From the NCBI GenBank assembly GCA_040191315.1, contig JAWJLM010000005.1, positions 1 through 64,000 of the forward strand: a stretch of 64,000 nt of DNA. Direction: 5' to 3'. Shown piece by piece: positions 8,937 to 16,985 of the stretch; positions within the stretch are counted from its first letter, which is position 1, and each line of letters opens with the position of its first letter. Source of the DNA: Bacillaceae bacterium S4-13-56. Lineage in GTDB: Bacteria > Bacillota > Bacilli > Bacillales > JAWJLM01. The notes beneath the pieces are model-generated. The model saw only the letters and a list, made by a program, of their open reading frames with translations. It was not told the DNA's origin and ran no database searches. Both the position numbers and the translations under genes were made by a program.

Positions 8937-11588
8937 ATGATGGGAGAACAATCAAATAAAATCATGCTAATTGACGGGAATAGTATCGCCTACCGAGCAT
9001 TTTTTGCTCTACCATTATTGAATAATGATAAAGGTGTTTATACAAATGCTGTATACGGCTTTACTACGATGCTTTTAAAAATGCTAGAGGAGGAAAAGCC
9101 AACCCACATTTTAGTCGCATTTGATGCTGGCAAAACAACTTTCAGACATAAGACCTATACTGAATACAAAGGTGGAAGACAAAAGACTCCTCCAGAGTTA
9201 TCAGAGCAATTTCCCGTTTTAAAAGAATTACTAAAAGCTTTTTCTATTCCATTCTATGAGCTTGAACAATATGAAGCAGATGATATTATCGGAACTCTCT
9301 CCAAACAAGCAGAAGATCAAGGTTATGATGTGACCGTCATTTCTGGTGATAAGGACCTGTTACAGCTCGTTTCTGAACAAGTGACAGTTACGTTAACAAA
9401 AAAAGGGATCTCCCAAGTAGAACGCTATTCACCTGAATTTTTAAAGCAAAAGTATGAAATTTCTCAGGACCAAATTATTGATATGAAAGCATTAATGGGG
9501 GATGCTTCTGATAATATTCCTGGAGTTCCTGGAGTGGGAGAGAAGACCGCCATTAAGCTTTTAAAAGAATATAACACTCTAGAAAATCTTTATGACCATT
9601 TATCTGAAGTCAGTGGAGCAAAATTAAAGGAGAAACTTGAAACGAATAAAGAAAGTGCTTTTATTAGTAAGGAGTTAGTAACTATTAATCGTAATTCTCC
9701 TATAGAAATTACACTGCAGGATCTAGAATTTAATGGTTATGATTCAAAGAAAGTTCATCATCAATTTAGGGATCTAGGCTTCCAATCGCTAGTGGACCGA
9801 ATTGATTCTGAAGATGGGGAAAGTATTGGAGAAGAAACTGAACCGGTTACAATAGACTTTAAGGTTGTAGAGGAAGTAACAGAAGATTTATTTACTGATC
9901 ATATGGCATTCATTTTGGAAATGATTGATGAAAATTATCAGTCGGGCGATATTTTAGGTTTTGGTCTTGCCACAAATGAACAGTACTATTTTATTGAAGT
10001 TGAAAAGGCGCTAGCATCTAATGAATTTAAACAATGGATAGAAGATCCTTTTAGAAAAAAATACGTTTTTGATGCCAAAAAAACAGTGGTGGCCTTAAAG
10101 AAGAAGGGATTATCTATCGAAGGAATCACATTTGATCTGTTGATTGCCTCTTATTTAATTGACCCTTCAGAAAATCATCATGATATACCTGCAATTTGTC
10201 ATAGACAAAATGACTATTCCATGCCATTTGATGAAGAAGTGTATGGAAAAGGGGCAAAACAAAAAATTCCTGAGATCGAAGTTCTTTCCGAGCATGTAGT
10301 GCGAAAGGCACATATTTTGTATGAACTAAGAGAAAGATTTGAAGAATTATTAAAGAAAAATGAACAGTATGAACTTTTTTATGAATTAGAAATGCCATTA
10401 TCTCTTATATTAGCTGATATGGAGCATATTGGAATCAAAGTGGACAAAGAGCGTCTGGATGAAATGGGAAAAGAATTGCAAAGAAGATTAGGCGAATTGG
10501 AACATTCTATTTACGAGCTTGCGGGAGACTCATTTAATATAAACTCTCCAAAACAATTAGGCGTCATTTTATTTGAAAAAATGGGTTTGCCCGTCATTAA
10601 GAAGACAAAAACAGGATACTCCACTTCAGCAGATGTATTAGAACAACTTCAAGGGGAACATAAAATCATAGAAAAAATCCTGTTATATAGGCAGCTTGGG
10701 AAACTCCAATCTACTTACATTGAGGGTCTTTTAAAAGTAATAGACCCAATTACAGGCAGAGTGCACACTCGATTTAATCAGGCCTTAACACAGACAGGAA
10801 GATTAAGCTCTACTGAACCTAATTTACAAAATATCCCGATTCGGTTAGAGGAAGGTCGCAAAATAAGACAAGCTTTTGTACCTTCAAAAGAAGATTGGAT
10901 AATATTTGCAGCAGACTATTCTCAAATAGAGCTTAGAGTATTAGCCCATATGTCGCGCGATGAAGGGTTAGTGGAAGCCTTTCAAAAGGATATGGATGTC
11001 CATACGAAAACAGCAATGGATGTTTTCCATGTGAAAGAGGATGAAGTGACATCTATGATGAGACGTCAAGCTAAGGCGGTTAATTTTGGAATCGTCTATG
11101 GTATTAGTGACTTTGGGCTTTCTCAAAACCTTGGGATTACGAGAAAAGAAGCCAAGAACTTTATTGATCGTTATTTCAACAGTTATCCAGGGGTAAAAGA
11201 TTATATGGATGACATTGTACAAGAGGCAAAACAAAATGGGTATGTGTCAACTATTATGAAGAGAAGGAGATATTTGCCTGATATTACGAGCAGAAATTTC
11301 AATATCAGAAGTTTTGCTGAAAGAACAGCTATGAACACCCCAATTCAAGGAAGTGCTGCTGATATCATAAAAAAGGCAATGATCGATCTATATGGACAGT
11401 TAGAGGAGAAAAAATTCGAGTCGCGTTTGTTGCTTCAAGTTCATGATGAATTAATCATAGAGGCACCTAAAAACGAAGTCAAAGCCTTGTCCGATTTAGT
11501 CAAAAAGGTAATGGAAAATGCAGTTGAGTTATCAGTTCCATTAAAGGTGGATTTTAATTATGGGGACACTTGGTACGACGCAAAATAG
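8937..11588 (+). CDS. polA: DNA polymerase I
   Basis: 883-residue polymerase for Okazaki fragment processing and repair synthesis. The N-terminal 5'-3' exonuclease shows LIDGNSIAYRAFFALP, EADDIIGTLS, ISGDKDLLQL and GDASDNIPGVPGVGEKTA. The central 3'-5' exonuclease-like domain (about 310-480) lacks the usual D-x-E metal-binding motif (it reads AFILEMIDENY), as in other Bacillus PolA proteins, so it is probably not proofreading. Polymerase motif A (DYSQIELRVLAH, near 660), motif B (RRQAKAVNFGIVYG, near 708) and motif C (VHDE, near 834) are intact. GGAGG precedes the start; a second ATG at 8940 is equally possible. Confidence 0.97.
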   Translation: MMGEQSNKIMLIDGNSIAYRAFFALPLLNNDKGVYTNAVYGFTTMLLKMLEEEKPTHILVAFDAGKTTFRHKTYTEYKGGRQKTPPELSEQFPVLKELLKAFSIPFYELEQYEADDIIGTLSKQAEDQGYDVTVISGDKDLLQLVSEQVTVTLTKKGISQVERYSPEFLKQKYEISQDQIIDMKALMGDASDNIPGVPGVGEKTAIKLLKEYNTLENLYDHLSEVSGAKLKEKLETNKESAFISKELVTINRNSPIEITLQDLEFNGYDSKKVHHQFRDLGFQSLVDRIDSEDGESIGEETEPVTIDFKVVEEVTEDLFTDHMAFILEMIDENYQSGDILGFGLATNEQYYFIEVEKALASNEFKQWIEDPFRKKYVFDAKKTVVALKKKGLSIEGITFDLLIASYLIDPSENHHDIPAICHRQNDYSMPFDEEVYGKGAKQKIPEIEVLSEHVVRKAHILYELRERFEELLKKNEQYELFYELEMPLSLILADMEHIGIKVDKERLDEMGKELQRRLGELEHSIYELAGDSFNINSPKQLGVILFEKMGLPVIKKTKTGYSTSADVLEQLQGEHKIIEKILLYRQLGKLQSTYIEGLLKVIDPITGRVHTRFNQALTQTGRLSSTEPNLQNIPIRLEEGRKIRQAFVPSKEDWIIFAADYSQIELRVLAHMSRDEGLVEAFQKDMDVHTKTAMDVFHVKEDEVTSMMRRQAKAVNFGIVYGISDFGLSQNLGITRKEAKNFIDRYFNSYPGVKDYMDDIVQEAKQNGYVSTIMKRRRYLPDITSRNFNIRSFAERTAMNTPIQGSAADIIKKAMIDLYGQLEEKKFESRLLLQVHDELIIEAPKNEVKALSDLVKKVMENAVELSVPLKVDFNYGDTWYDAK

Positions 11589-11602
11589 AAAGGACGAAAG
11601 AG

Positions 11603-12439
11603 ATGCCAGAGTTGCCAGAGGTAGAAGCGGTTAGACAAACTCTTAAAAAACTAGTGATAAGCAAAAAAATCCAGGATGTTTCCGTCCTTTGGCCAAACAT
11701 TGTTCGTCAGCCAGATGATAAAAATGAATTCATTTCTTTGTTGAAAGGTCAAACCATTATCGATATTCATAGAAGAGGTAAATTTCTTATTTTTGAACTA
11801 GAAGATGTTGTACTAGTCTCTCATCTTCGAATGGAAGGGAAGTATTTAGTAATGTCATCTTCTGAGGAGAAGGACGCCTACACTCATATTTTATTTCATT
11901 TTGAAGATGGGACTGACTTGAGATACCGAGATGTTAGAAAGTTTGGAACAATGGAGATATTTCCAAAAGGACTAGAAAACACTTTGCCTCCATTAAACGG
12001 ACTTGGACCAGAACCCTTAGGCAAGGAACTAACTGTCAGTTATTTAGAACACAAACTTCGAAAAACCAGCAGGGTTATCAAGCAAGTGCTTCTAGACCAA
12101 AGCGTGATTGCAGGATTAGGAAATATCTATGTAGATGAGGTTTTATTCCAATCTCAAATCCATCCTACAAGAAAGGCATCTTCTCTAACTACTAAAGAAA
12201 TATCACAGTTGGTGAAGGCGATTAAGGATGTTATACAGAGAGCCATTGAGCACGGAGGAAGTACAATAAGAACATATGTAAATAGCCAAGGGAAAAAGGG
12301 AAGTTATCAAGATTATTTATTAGTTTATGGTAAAAAAGAGGAGCCTTGTTCCAGGTGTGGGCATCCTATTGAAAAAATAAAAGTAGCTCAAAGAGGCACT
12401 CACTTTTGTCCAGTATGTCAAGCTACACAAAATAGATAG
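11603..12439 (+). CDS. mutM: Formamidopyrimidine-DNA glycosylase
   Basis: Base-excision repair enzyme that removes 8-oxoguanine and nicks the site. After Met removal the catalytic Pro begins MPELPEVEAVR; the conserved Lys is in HRRGKFLIFEL; the helix-two-turn-helix has QSVIAGLGNIYVDE; the C-terminal zinc finger is CSRCGHPI...THFCPVCQ. 278 residues, full length. The start at 11603 is fixed because the catalytic proline must be residue 2. It follows polA at 14 bases and is likely cotranscribed with it, linking excision and gap filling. Confidence 0.97.
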   Translation: MPELPEVEAVRQTLKKLVISKKIQDVSVLWPNIVRQPDDKNEFISLLKGQTIIDIHRRGKFLIFELEDVVLVSHLRMEGKYLVMSSSEEKDAYTHILFHFEDGTDLRYRDVRKFGTMEIFPKGLENTLPPLNGLGPEPLGKELTVSYLEHKLRKTSRVIKQVLLDQSVIAGLGNIYVDEVLFQSQIHPTRKASSLTTKEISQLVKAIKDVIQRAIEHGGSTIRTYVNSQGKKGSYQDYLLVYGKKEEPCSRCGHPIEKIKVAQRGTHFCPVCQATQNR

Positions 12440-12507
12440 ACAACTTACGTCTTGGACTTCTTCCCCATATACTACTCTAGTTGTAGTTAGGGGAGGAGAA
12501 CGAGATC

Positions 12508-13149
12508 ATGAACGAATTACTAACATTAGTCACGATTGTGTTAGCGGTAAGTTTGGATAGCTTTACTGTTGGGCTTACCTATGGAGTAAGAAAAATGACT
12601 TTACCTTGGAAGTCCTTATTATTGATAGGGGTGATGTCAGCCCTAACGTTTTATACTTCTATGTCTATTGGGAGCTATCTTTCAAGCTTTTTAGAACCTC
12701 ATCAAGCGGAACAACTTGGTGGATGGATATTAATGGCCATCGGAATGTTTGTTTTGCTTCAGTACTTTCGCTCCTCTTTCTCTCTTAAAAAAGAAGGAAA
12801 AAATGTGAAACCTTATATATTGAAATGGGAAATCCAATCCTTAGGGGTTGTAATCCAAATACTGAGAAAACCCATGTCTGCGGACTTTGATCGTTCTGGA
12901 AGTATTACGGGATTTGAGGCCGTATTTTTAGGTCTAGCTCTATCCTTGGACGCCTTTGGAGCAGGTATTGGGATATCAATGTTTGGCTTTTCAACATTTT
13001 TAACATCCTTCTTAGTTGCAGCCACGTCTTCATTGTTACTGTTTACAGGAATGAAGTGTGGGAGAGGTTTATCTTATAAAAAAGGAAGCCAAAAACTTTC
13101 TTTTGTACCAGGACTAATACTTGTCATTATAGGAGTATTTAAATTATAG
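12508..13149 (+). CDS. ytaF: Sporulation membrane protein YtaF
   Basis: Polytopic membrane protein of 213 residues with about six hydrophobic helices and two internally related halves, each with a Ser/Ala-Leu-Asp-Ser/Ala-Phe motif (VSLDSFTVGL near 12, LSLDAFGAGI near 150). This resembles the MntP manganese exporter family, and YtaF is the name used for the Bacillus sporulation member. Transport activity is inferred, not known. A strong GGGGAGGAG site precedes the ATG; coaE follows after 12 bases. Confidence 0.88.
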   Translation: MNELLTLVTIVLAVSLDSFTVGLTYGVRKMTLPWKSLLLIGVMSALTFYTSMSIGSYLSSFLEPHQAEQLGGWILMAIGMFVLLQYFRSSFSLKKEGKNVKPYILKWEIQSLGVVIQILRKPMSADFDRSGSITGFEAVFLGLALSLDAFGAGIGISMFGFSTFLTSFLVAATSSLLLFTGMKCGRGLSYKKGSQKLSFVPGLILVIIGVFKL

Positions 13150-13161
13150 GGGGATTGCGCT

Positions 13162-13761
13162 ATGACACAGGTCATTGGATTAACTGGAAGTATTGCAAGT
13201 GGTAAAAGTACAGTTTCTCTTATGTTTGATGATATTGGAATTCCTGTTATTGATGCTGATAAAATAGCCAGAATTGTCGTTCGACCTGGCGAAAAAGCTT
13301 ACCATCAAATTATTGAGCATTTTGGAGAGGGAATATTAAGAGAAGATAAGACAATTGATCGTAAAAAGTTGGGATCTATTGTATTTAAGGACGAAGAAAA
13401 AAGAAAAGTACTCAACCAAATGGTTCATCCAGCTGTTCGAGAAAGAATGATAAAGGAAAGGGATCTTGTTAAAGAAAAAAATGAGAAGGCTGTTGTATTA
13501 GATATCCCTTTATTGTTCGAAAGTAAGCTCGAGCATTTAGTGGACTGGACTTTGGTTGTTTTTGTAAATGAGGAAGTGCAGTTAAAACGATTAATGGATA
13601 GGGATGGATATACAGAAGAAGAGGCTTTGGATCGAATTCAATCTCAAATTCCTGTTTTCAAAAAGGCATCCCAAGCTGATGAAGTCATTAATAATAACTC
13701 TACAAAAGATGATGCCTATCAACAACTCATTCAGATACTGAGAAAAAGAAATTTAGTTTGA
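13162..13761 (+). CDS. coaE: Dephospho-CoA kinase
   Basis: Last step of coenzyme A synthesis: ATP-dependent phosphorylation of the 3'-hydroxyl of dephospho-CoA. P-loop GLTGSIASGKST at residues 6-17; the CoA-binding DADKIAR and the lid region with MVHPAVRERM are present; 199 residues, normal length. AGGGGG precedes the ATG. It lies at the end of the polA-mutM-ytaF-coaE group and is followed by a strong terminator. Confidence 0.96.
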   Translation: MTQVIGLTGSIASGKSTVSLMFDDIGIPVIDADKIARIVVRPGEKAYHQIIEHFGEGILREDKTIDRKKLGSIVFKDEEKRKVLNQMVHPAVRERMIKERDLVKEKNEKAVVLDIPLLFESKLEHLVDWTLVVFVNEEVQLKRLMDRDGYTEEEALDRIQSQIPVFKKASQADEVINNNSTKDDAYQQLIQILRKRNLV

Positions 13762-13780
13762 TATACGTAAAAGAATAATT

Positions 13781-13810
13781 AACTCAACCTTATAATAAGG
13801 TTGAGTTTTT
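13781..13810 (+). terminator. Terminator after coaE
   Basis: AACTCAACCTTA, TAA loop, TAAGGTTGAGTT, then T-rich DNA. Confidence 0.92.
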
Positions 13811-13820
13811 CTTTTTATCC

Positions 13821-14034
13821 TGCATGAACGGGCAGTAATACCTTCGCCTAAAGTCTTAAGTGAAACAAAAAGAGTAGGGGGATAAACTCCAATGAAAATA
13901 AAACATTAATTTTTTCATATTTGTTGGTCAAGCTTGCTTCATGGTTGGCTGCTAGTAAATGTCCGATTGGTTCAAGGGACTTTAGGTCATACCATTGGGT
14001 GCTAACAATCAGTGGGGGATGAAGTTTCACTTTA
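13821..14034 (+). repeat. Dispersed repeat R3, copy a
   Basis: About 214 bases starting TGCATGAACGGGCAGTAATA and ending CAATCAGTGGGGG...GTTTCACTTTA. An inverted, shorter copy lies at 16735-16891. The two share their ends and the internal AAGTCTTAAGTGAAAC block; copy a has extra AT-rich DNA inside (about 13885-13955). There is no coding capacity. Ends of this style suggest a non-autonomous relic of an IS200/IS605-type element, but that is inference. Confidence 0.65.
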
Positions 14035-14044
14035 TGTAATCAAA

Positions 14045-14076
14045 TTGATTCACTTTTGCATATAATATGTTATACT
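14045..14076 (+). promoter_or_regulatory. gapB promoter with CcpN-type operator
   Basis: TTGATT at 14045, and an extended -10 TGTTATACT at 14068-14076. The 11 bases TATGTTATACT (14066-14076) match the consensus I recall for the CcpN repressor (TRTGHYATAYW) at every position and cover the -10. CcpN represses gapB during glycolysis in B. subtilis; the same control here is inferred. Confidence 0.65.
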
Positions 14077-14125
14077 AATTAACGATAATCTATATATAGT
14101 ATGGCATATTCGGGAGGCGTTTCAT

Positions 14126-15157
14126 ATGAAGACAAGAATAGCAATCAATGGATTTGGACGGATTGGAAGAATGGTTTTTCGTAAGGCGATTGAAAATCCA
14201 GAATTAGAAATTGTGGCCATAAATGCGAGTTATCCTTCAGAAACTCTAGCACACCTTGTTGAATATGACAGTATCCATGGTCGGTTTGATGGAACTGTCC
14301 ACCCAATGAAAGATGGGCTCTTAGTTAATGGACATAAAGTACTATTATTAAATGGCAGAAATCCAGAGGAACTTCCTTGGGAAAAATTTAAAATAGATAT
14401 TGTAATTGAAGCTACAGGTAAATTCACAACGAAAGAGTCAGCAGGTGCGCATTTAGATGCTGGTGCAAAGAAAGTGATCATTACAGCTCCAGGAAAAGAT
14501 GTAGATGCTACTATAGTGATGGGGGTCAATGAGGGGGAGTATGATGATCAAGATCATCATATTGTTTCAAATGCCTCATGTACTACGAACTGTTTGGCAC
14601 CTGTAGCTAAGGTCATTGACCAAGCTTTTACGATTAAAAATGGATTTATGACAACGATTCATTCTTATACTAGCGACCAAAAAAATCTAGATAATCCTCA
14701 TAAAGATCTACGAAGAGCAAGAGCGTGTGGGCAATCTATTGTTCCTACGACTACAGGAGCTGCGAAAGCGATAGCAGAAGTGTTACCCAACCTAAAGGGA
14801 AAACTCCACGGTATGGCCTTGAGAGTTCCTACACCTAATGTATCTCTAGTAGACTTGGTGGTAGATGTAGAGAAGAAAGTAACCAAAGAAATGGTCAATC
14901 GAATACTAGCTGAACAATCAAGAAATGATATGTTAGGTATATTAGGATATACAGACAAACCGCTTGTGTCTATTGATTTTACAACTTCACCACAATCAGC
15001 TATTATAGATGGACTTTCAACTTTAGTCCTTGATAACCATAAAATTAAAGTAATCGCATGGTATGATAATGAGTGGGGATATTCATGTAGGGTAGTGGAT
15101 TTGGCTGTGCATATGCACAGAATGATGACAACTAAAAAAGAAGTTCACGCTTCATAA
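14126..15157 (+). CDS. gapB: Glyceraldehyde-3-phosphate dehydrogenase, gluconeogenic
   Basis: 343 residues, Rossmann motif GFGRIGRMVFR, catalytic Cys in SNASCTTNC near residue 152, and the HSYTSDQ segment. After the second strand the sequence reads VAINASYPSE, lacking the aspartate that selects NAD in glycolytic GapA; this fits the NADP-linked gluconeogenic GapB. Position before speD matches B. subtilis. GGGAGGCG precedes the ATG. Regulation by CcpN is suggested by the operator over the -10 element. Confidence 0.95.
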   Translation: MKTRIAINGFGRIGRMVFRKAIENPELEIVAINASYPSETLAHLVEYDSIHGRFDGTVHPMKDGLLVNGHKVLLLNGRNPEELPWEKFKIDIVIEATGKFTTKESAGAHLDAGAKKVIITAPGKDVDATIVMGVNEGEYDDQDHHIVSNASCTTNCLAPVAKVIDQAFTIKNGFMTTIHSYTSDQKNLDNPHKDLRRARACGQSIVPTTTGAAKAIAEVLPNLKGKLHGMALRVPTPNVSLVDLVVDVEKKVTKEMVNRILAEQSRNDMLGILGYTDKPLVSIDFTTSPQSAIIDGLSTLVLDNHKIKVIAWYDNEWGYSCRVVDLAVHMHRMMTTKKEVHAS

Positions 15158-15198
15158 ACCTAGATTTTTCAATAGAGAATTTTCGATCAAAACTTTTC

Positions 15199-15227
15199 TT
15201 GCAAATTTAAGAAATACCCTTTATACT
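15199..15227 (+). promoter_or_regulatory. Sigma-A promoter of speD
   Basis: TTGCAA at 15199-15204, 17-base spacer, TATACT at 15222-15227. Predicted start near 15234, leaving a 130-base leader. Confidence 0.7.
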
Positions 15228-15235
15228 ACTTTTGA

Positions 15236-15335
15236 ACTTCTGAAAATAAGACGATTTAATGTGGCTACTTAAAGGGTTAGGACCTCATAGGACTAACTTT
15301 CCCCCGTGGTAACCCATCATTTTTTCGTTAGAAGT
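15236..15335 (+). promoter_or_regulatory. Structured 5' leader of speD, candidate riboswitch or attenuator
   Basis: ACTTCT (15236-15241) can pair with AGAAGT (15330-15335), closing a domain of about 100 bases. Inside, GTTAG (15276-15280) can pair with CTAAC (15293-15297), or GGGTTA (15274-15279) with TAACCC (15310-15315); these two helices exclude each other. The second is followed four bases later by a run of T. This is the layout of a switch, but no ligand or known family was recognised. Confidence 0.45.
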
Positions 15336-15363
15336 CGAATCTAGTATTAAGGGGGAGTAACAA

Positions 15364-15741
15364 ATGGATACAATGGGTAGACACGTAATTGCAGAACTGT
15401 GGGATTGTAATGAAGCAAAATTAAATGATATTGCTTTCATTGAGCAAATTTTTGTCGATGCTGCACTAAAAGCGGGGGCAGAGATTCGTGAAGTTGCTTT
15501 CCACAAATTTGCACCTTTTGGTGTAAGTGGAGTTGTGATCATTTCTGAATCACATTTAACGATTCATAGCTTTCCAGAGCACGGTTATGCAAGCATAGAT
15601 GTGTATACGTGTGGCGATCGAATTGATCCTAATGTTGCTGCAGAGTACATTCAACAGGCATTAGAGGCCAATACCTGTGAAAAGGTAGAAGTGCCACGCG
15701 GAATGGGACCAGTTACTTTACAACAAAGAAAATCTTTATAA
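15364..15741 (+). CDS. speD: S-adenosylmethionine decarboxylase proenzyme
   Basis: Makes decarboxylated AdoMet, the aminopropyl donor for spermidine. 125 residues, prokaryotic class 1B. The self-cleavage site is [16 protein letters not shown]: cleavage before Ser63 gives the pyruvoyl group, and the conserved His and Cys (VYTCG) follow. AAGGGGGAG precedes the ATG. It has its own promoter, a structured leader and a terminator, so it is monocistronic. Confidence 0.96.
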   Translation: MDTMGRHVIAELWDCNEAKLNDIAFIEQIFVDAALKAGAEIREVAFHKFAPFGVSGVVIISESHLTIHSFPEHGYASIDVYTCGDRIDPNVAAEYIQQALEANTCEKVEVPRGMGPVTLQQRKSL

Positions 15742-15742
15742 T

Positions 15743-15772
15743 AAAAGGAGTGTATCCACTACACTCCTTTTT
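15743..15772 (+). terminator. Terminator after speD
   Basis: AAAAGGAGTGTA and its exact inverse, followed by a T-run. Confidence 0.92.
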
Positions 15773-15858
15773 ATTTTGGTCATTTGTTTGATCACCATAG
15801 AAGTTTGTGCGGTATTCTGTTAAAATTTTTAGTATAATAGTGAATGAGGTGTCGAAAG

Positions 15859-16251
15859 ATGAGTATTAAGGAATTTGTAAATAAGTACTTAAGCAATCAT
15901 GCAGAAACGAGCGATCGATCACTACAACCGGAGTTAAAAACGAAATATTTTAAGGCCACAAAGGATCAACTTTTTCGTCATTTAATAGATCAATTTAGTA
16001 AATCGGCTGATTATGAATTAATAGGATCCTCTGAAGAGAGAGGAGAAATTAGTGTTTATTATAAGAAGAAAAGAAAGACCTTTATGGTAATAAGTGTTAT
16101 TATGATTCGCCCATATCGCACCGCTGTTGATTTTTCAGTTACAACTGAATCGGCGTTCCCTATTGACTTTGGGAACACTCATCGTGTAATTGGTGAACAT
16201 TATGAGTGGATAGGAAAAACTTATCCGAATATTGATTCAAAAGAATATTGA
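15859..16251 (+). CDS. Conserved hypothetical cytosolic protein
   Basis: 130 residues, no signal peptide or membrane segment, rich in charged residues. The middle (residues 55-100) alternates as beta strands (ISVYYKKKRKTFMVISVIMI). I do not recognise a functional domain; related proteins in Bacillus are usually annotated only as cytosolic proteins. The ATG at 15859 follows GAGGTG; an upstream in-frame ATG at 15844 overlaps that site. It lies 24 bases before nrdR, suggesting cotranscription. Confidence 0.8.
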   Translation: MSIKEFVNKYLSNHAETSDRSLQPELKTKYFKATKDQLFRHLIDQFSKSADYELIGSSEERGEISVYYKKKRKTFMVISVIMIRPYRTAVDFSVTTESAFPIDFGNTHRVIGEHYEWIGKTYPNIDSKEY

Positions 16252-16275
16252 TGGTTATATTATGGAGATGATCTG

Positions 16276-16734
16276 ATGAGATGTCCGAATTGTCAATCCA
16301 AAAACACAAAGGTAATGGATTCACGCCCGATTGAAGAAGGGAAATCCATTAGAAGAAGACGCGAATGTGAATCCTGTCATTTTCGTTTTACGACCTTTGA
16401 ACGTGTCGAGGAAATTCCTCTTATTGTAGTAAAGAAAGAAGGAACACGTGAAGAGTTTAGTAGAGAAAAACTAATACGGGGTCTTATCAAGGCTTGTGAA
16501 AAAAGGCCGGTGGCGTTAGAAAAAATAGAAAAGATTGCCTTAGATGTCGAGAGGGAATTAAGAAATTCTGGCAACTCTGAAATTATGAGTAAGGAAATTG
16601 GGGAACTTGTTATGGAACGATTGGCTACTGTAGATGAGGTAGCTTATGTTCGCTTTGCCTCTGTTTATAGACAATTTAAGGATATCAATGTATTTATTGA
16701 TGAGTTAAAAGAACTAATCAAAAGAGAAGACTAA
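16276..16734 (+). CDS. nrdR: Transcriptional repressor NrdR
   Basis: 152 residues. N-terminal zinc ribbon with Cys3, Cys6, Cys31 and Cys34 (CPNC and CESC), then an ATP-cone from about residue 46 ([19 protein letters not shown]). NrdR senses adenine nucleotides and represses ribonucleotide reductase genes by binding NrdR boxes. No nrd gene is in the window. In B. subtilis it is followed closely by dnaB; here a 157-base repeat separates them. Confidence 0.96.
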   Translation: MRCPNCQSKNTKVMDSRPIEEGKSIRRRRECESCHFRFTTFERVEEIPLIVVKKEGTREEFSREKLIRGLIKACEKRPVALEKIEKIALDVERELRNSGNSEIMSKEIGELVMERLATVDEVAYVRFASVYRQFKDINVFIDELKELIKRED

Positions 16735-16891
16735 TAAAGTGAAACTACAATCAGTGGGAGTCCCCACTGATTGTTAGCACACAAGGGTATGATTTAAAGG
16801 CCCTTGTACCATTGGACATTACCCCCCACCTACTACTCTTTTCGTTTCACTTAAGACTTGAAGTGGGGGGTATTACTGCCCGTTCATGCGG
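16735..16891 (-). repeat. Dispersed repeat R3, copy b (inverted)
   Basis: Inverse of the element at 13821-14034, running from AAAGTGAAAC to GCCCGTTCATGCG. It contains a hairpin, CAATCAGTGGGA facing TCCCCACTGATTG, that copy a has lost. No coding capacity. It separates nrdR from dnaB. Confidence 0.65.
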
Positions 16892-16985
16892 AATGAATTT
16901 TCTCTCGTAGAGATTAGTTTTTTCTTTTTCTAACTTTGCCTACAGTCGCACTCTTAGGTGAGCTTTTCTAAAAGGAGAGTTTTTA

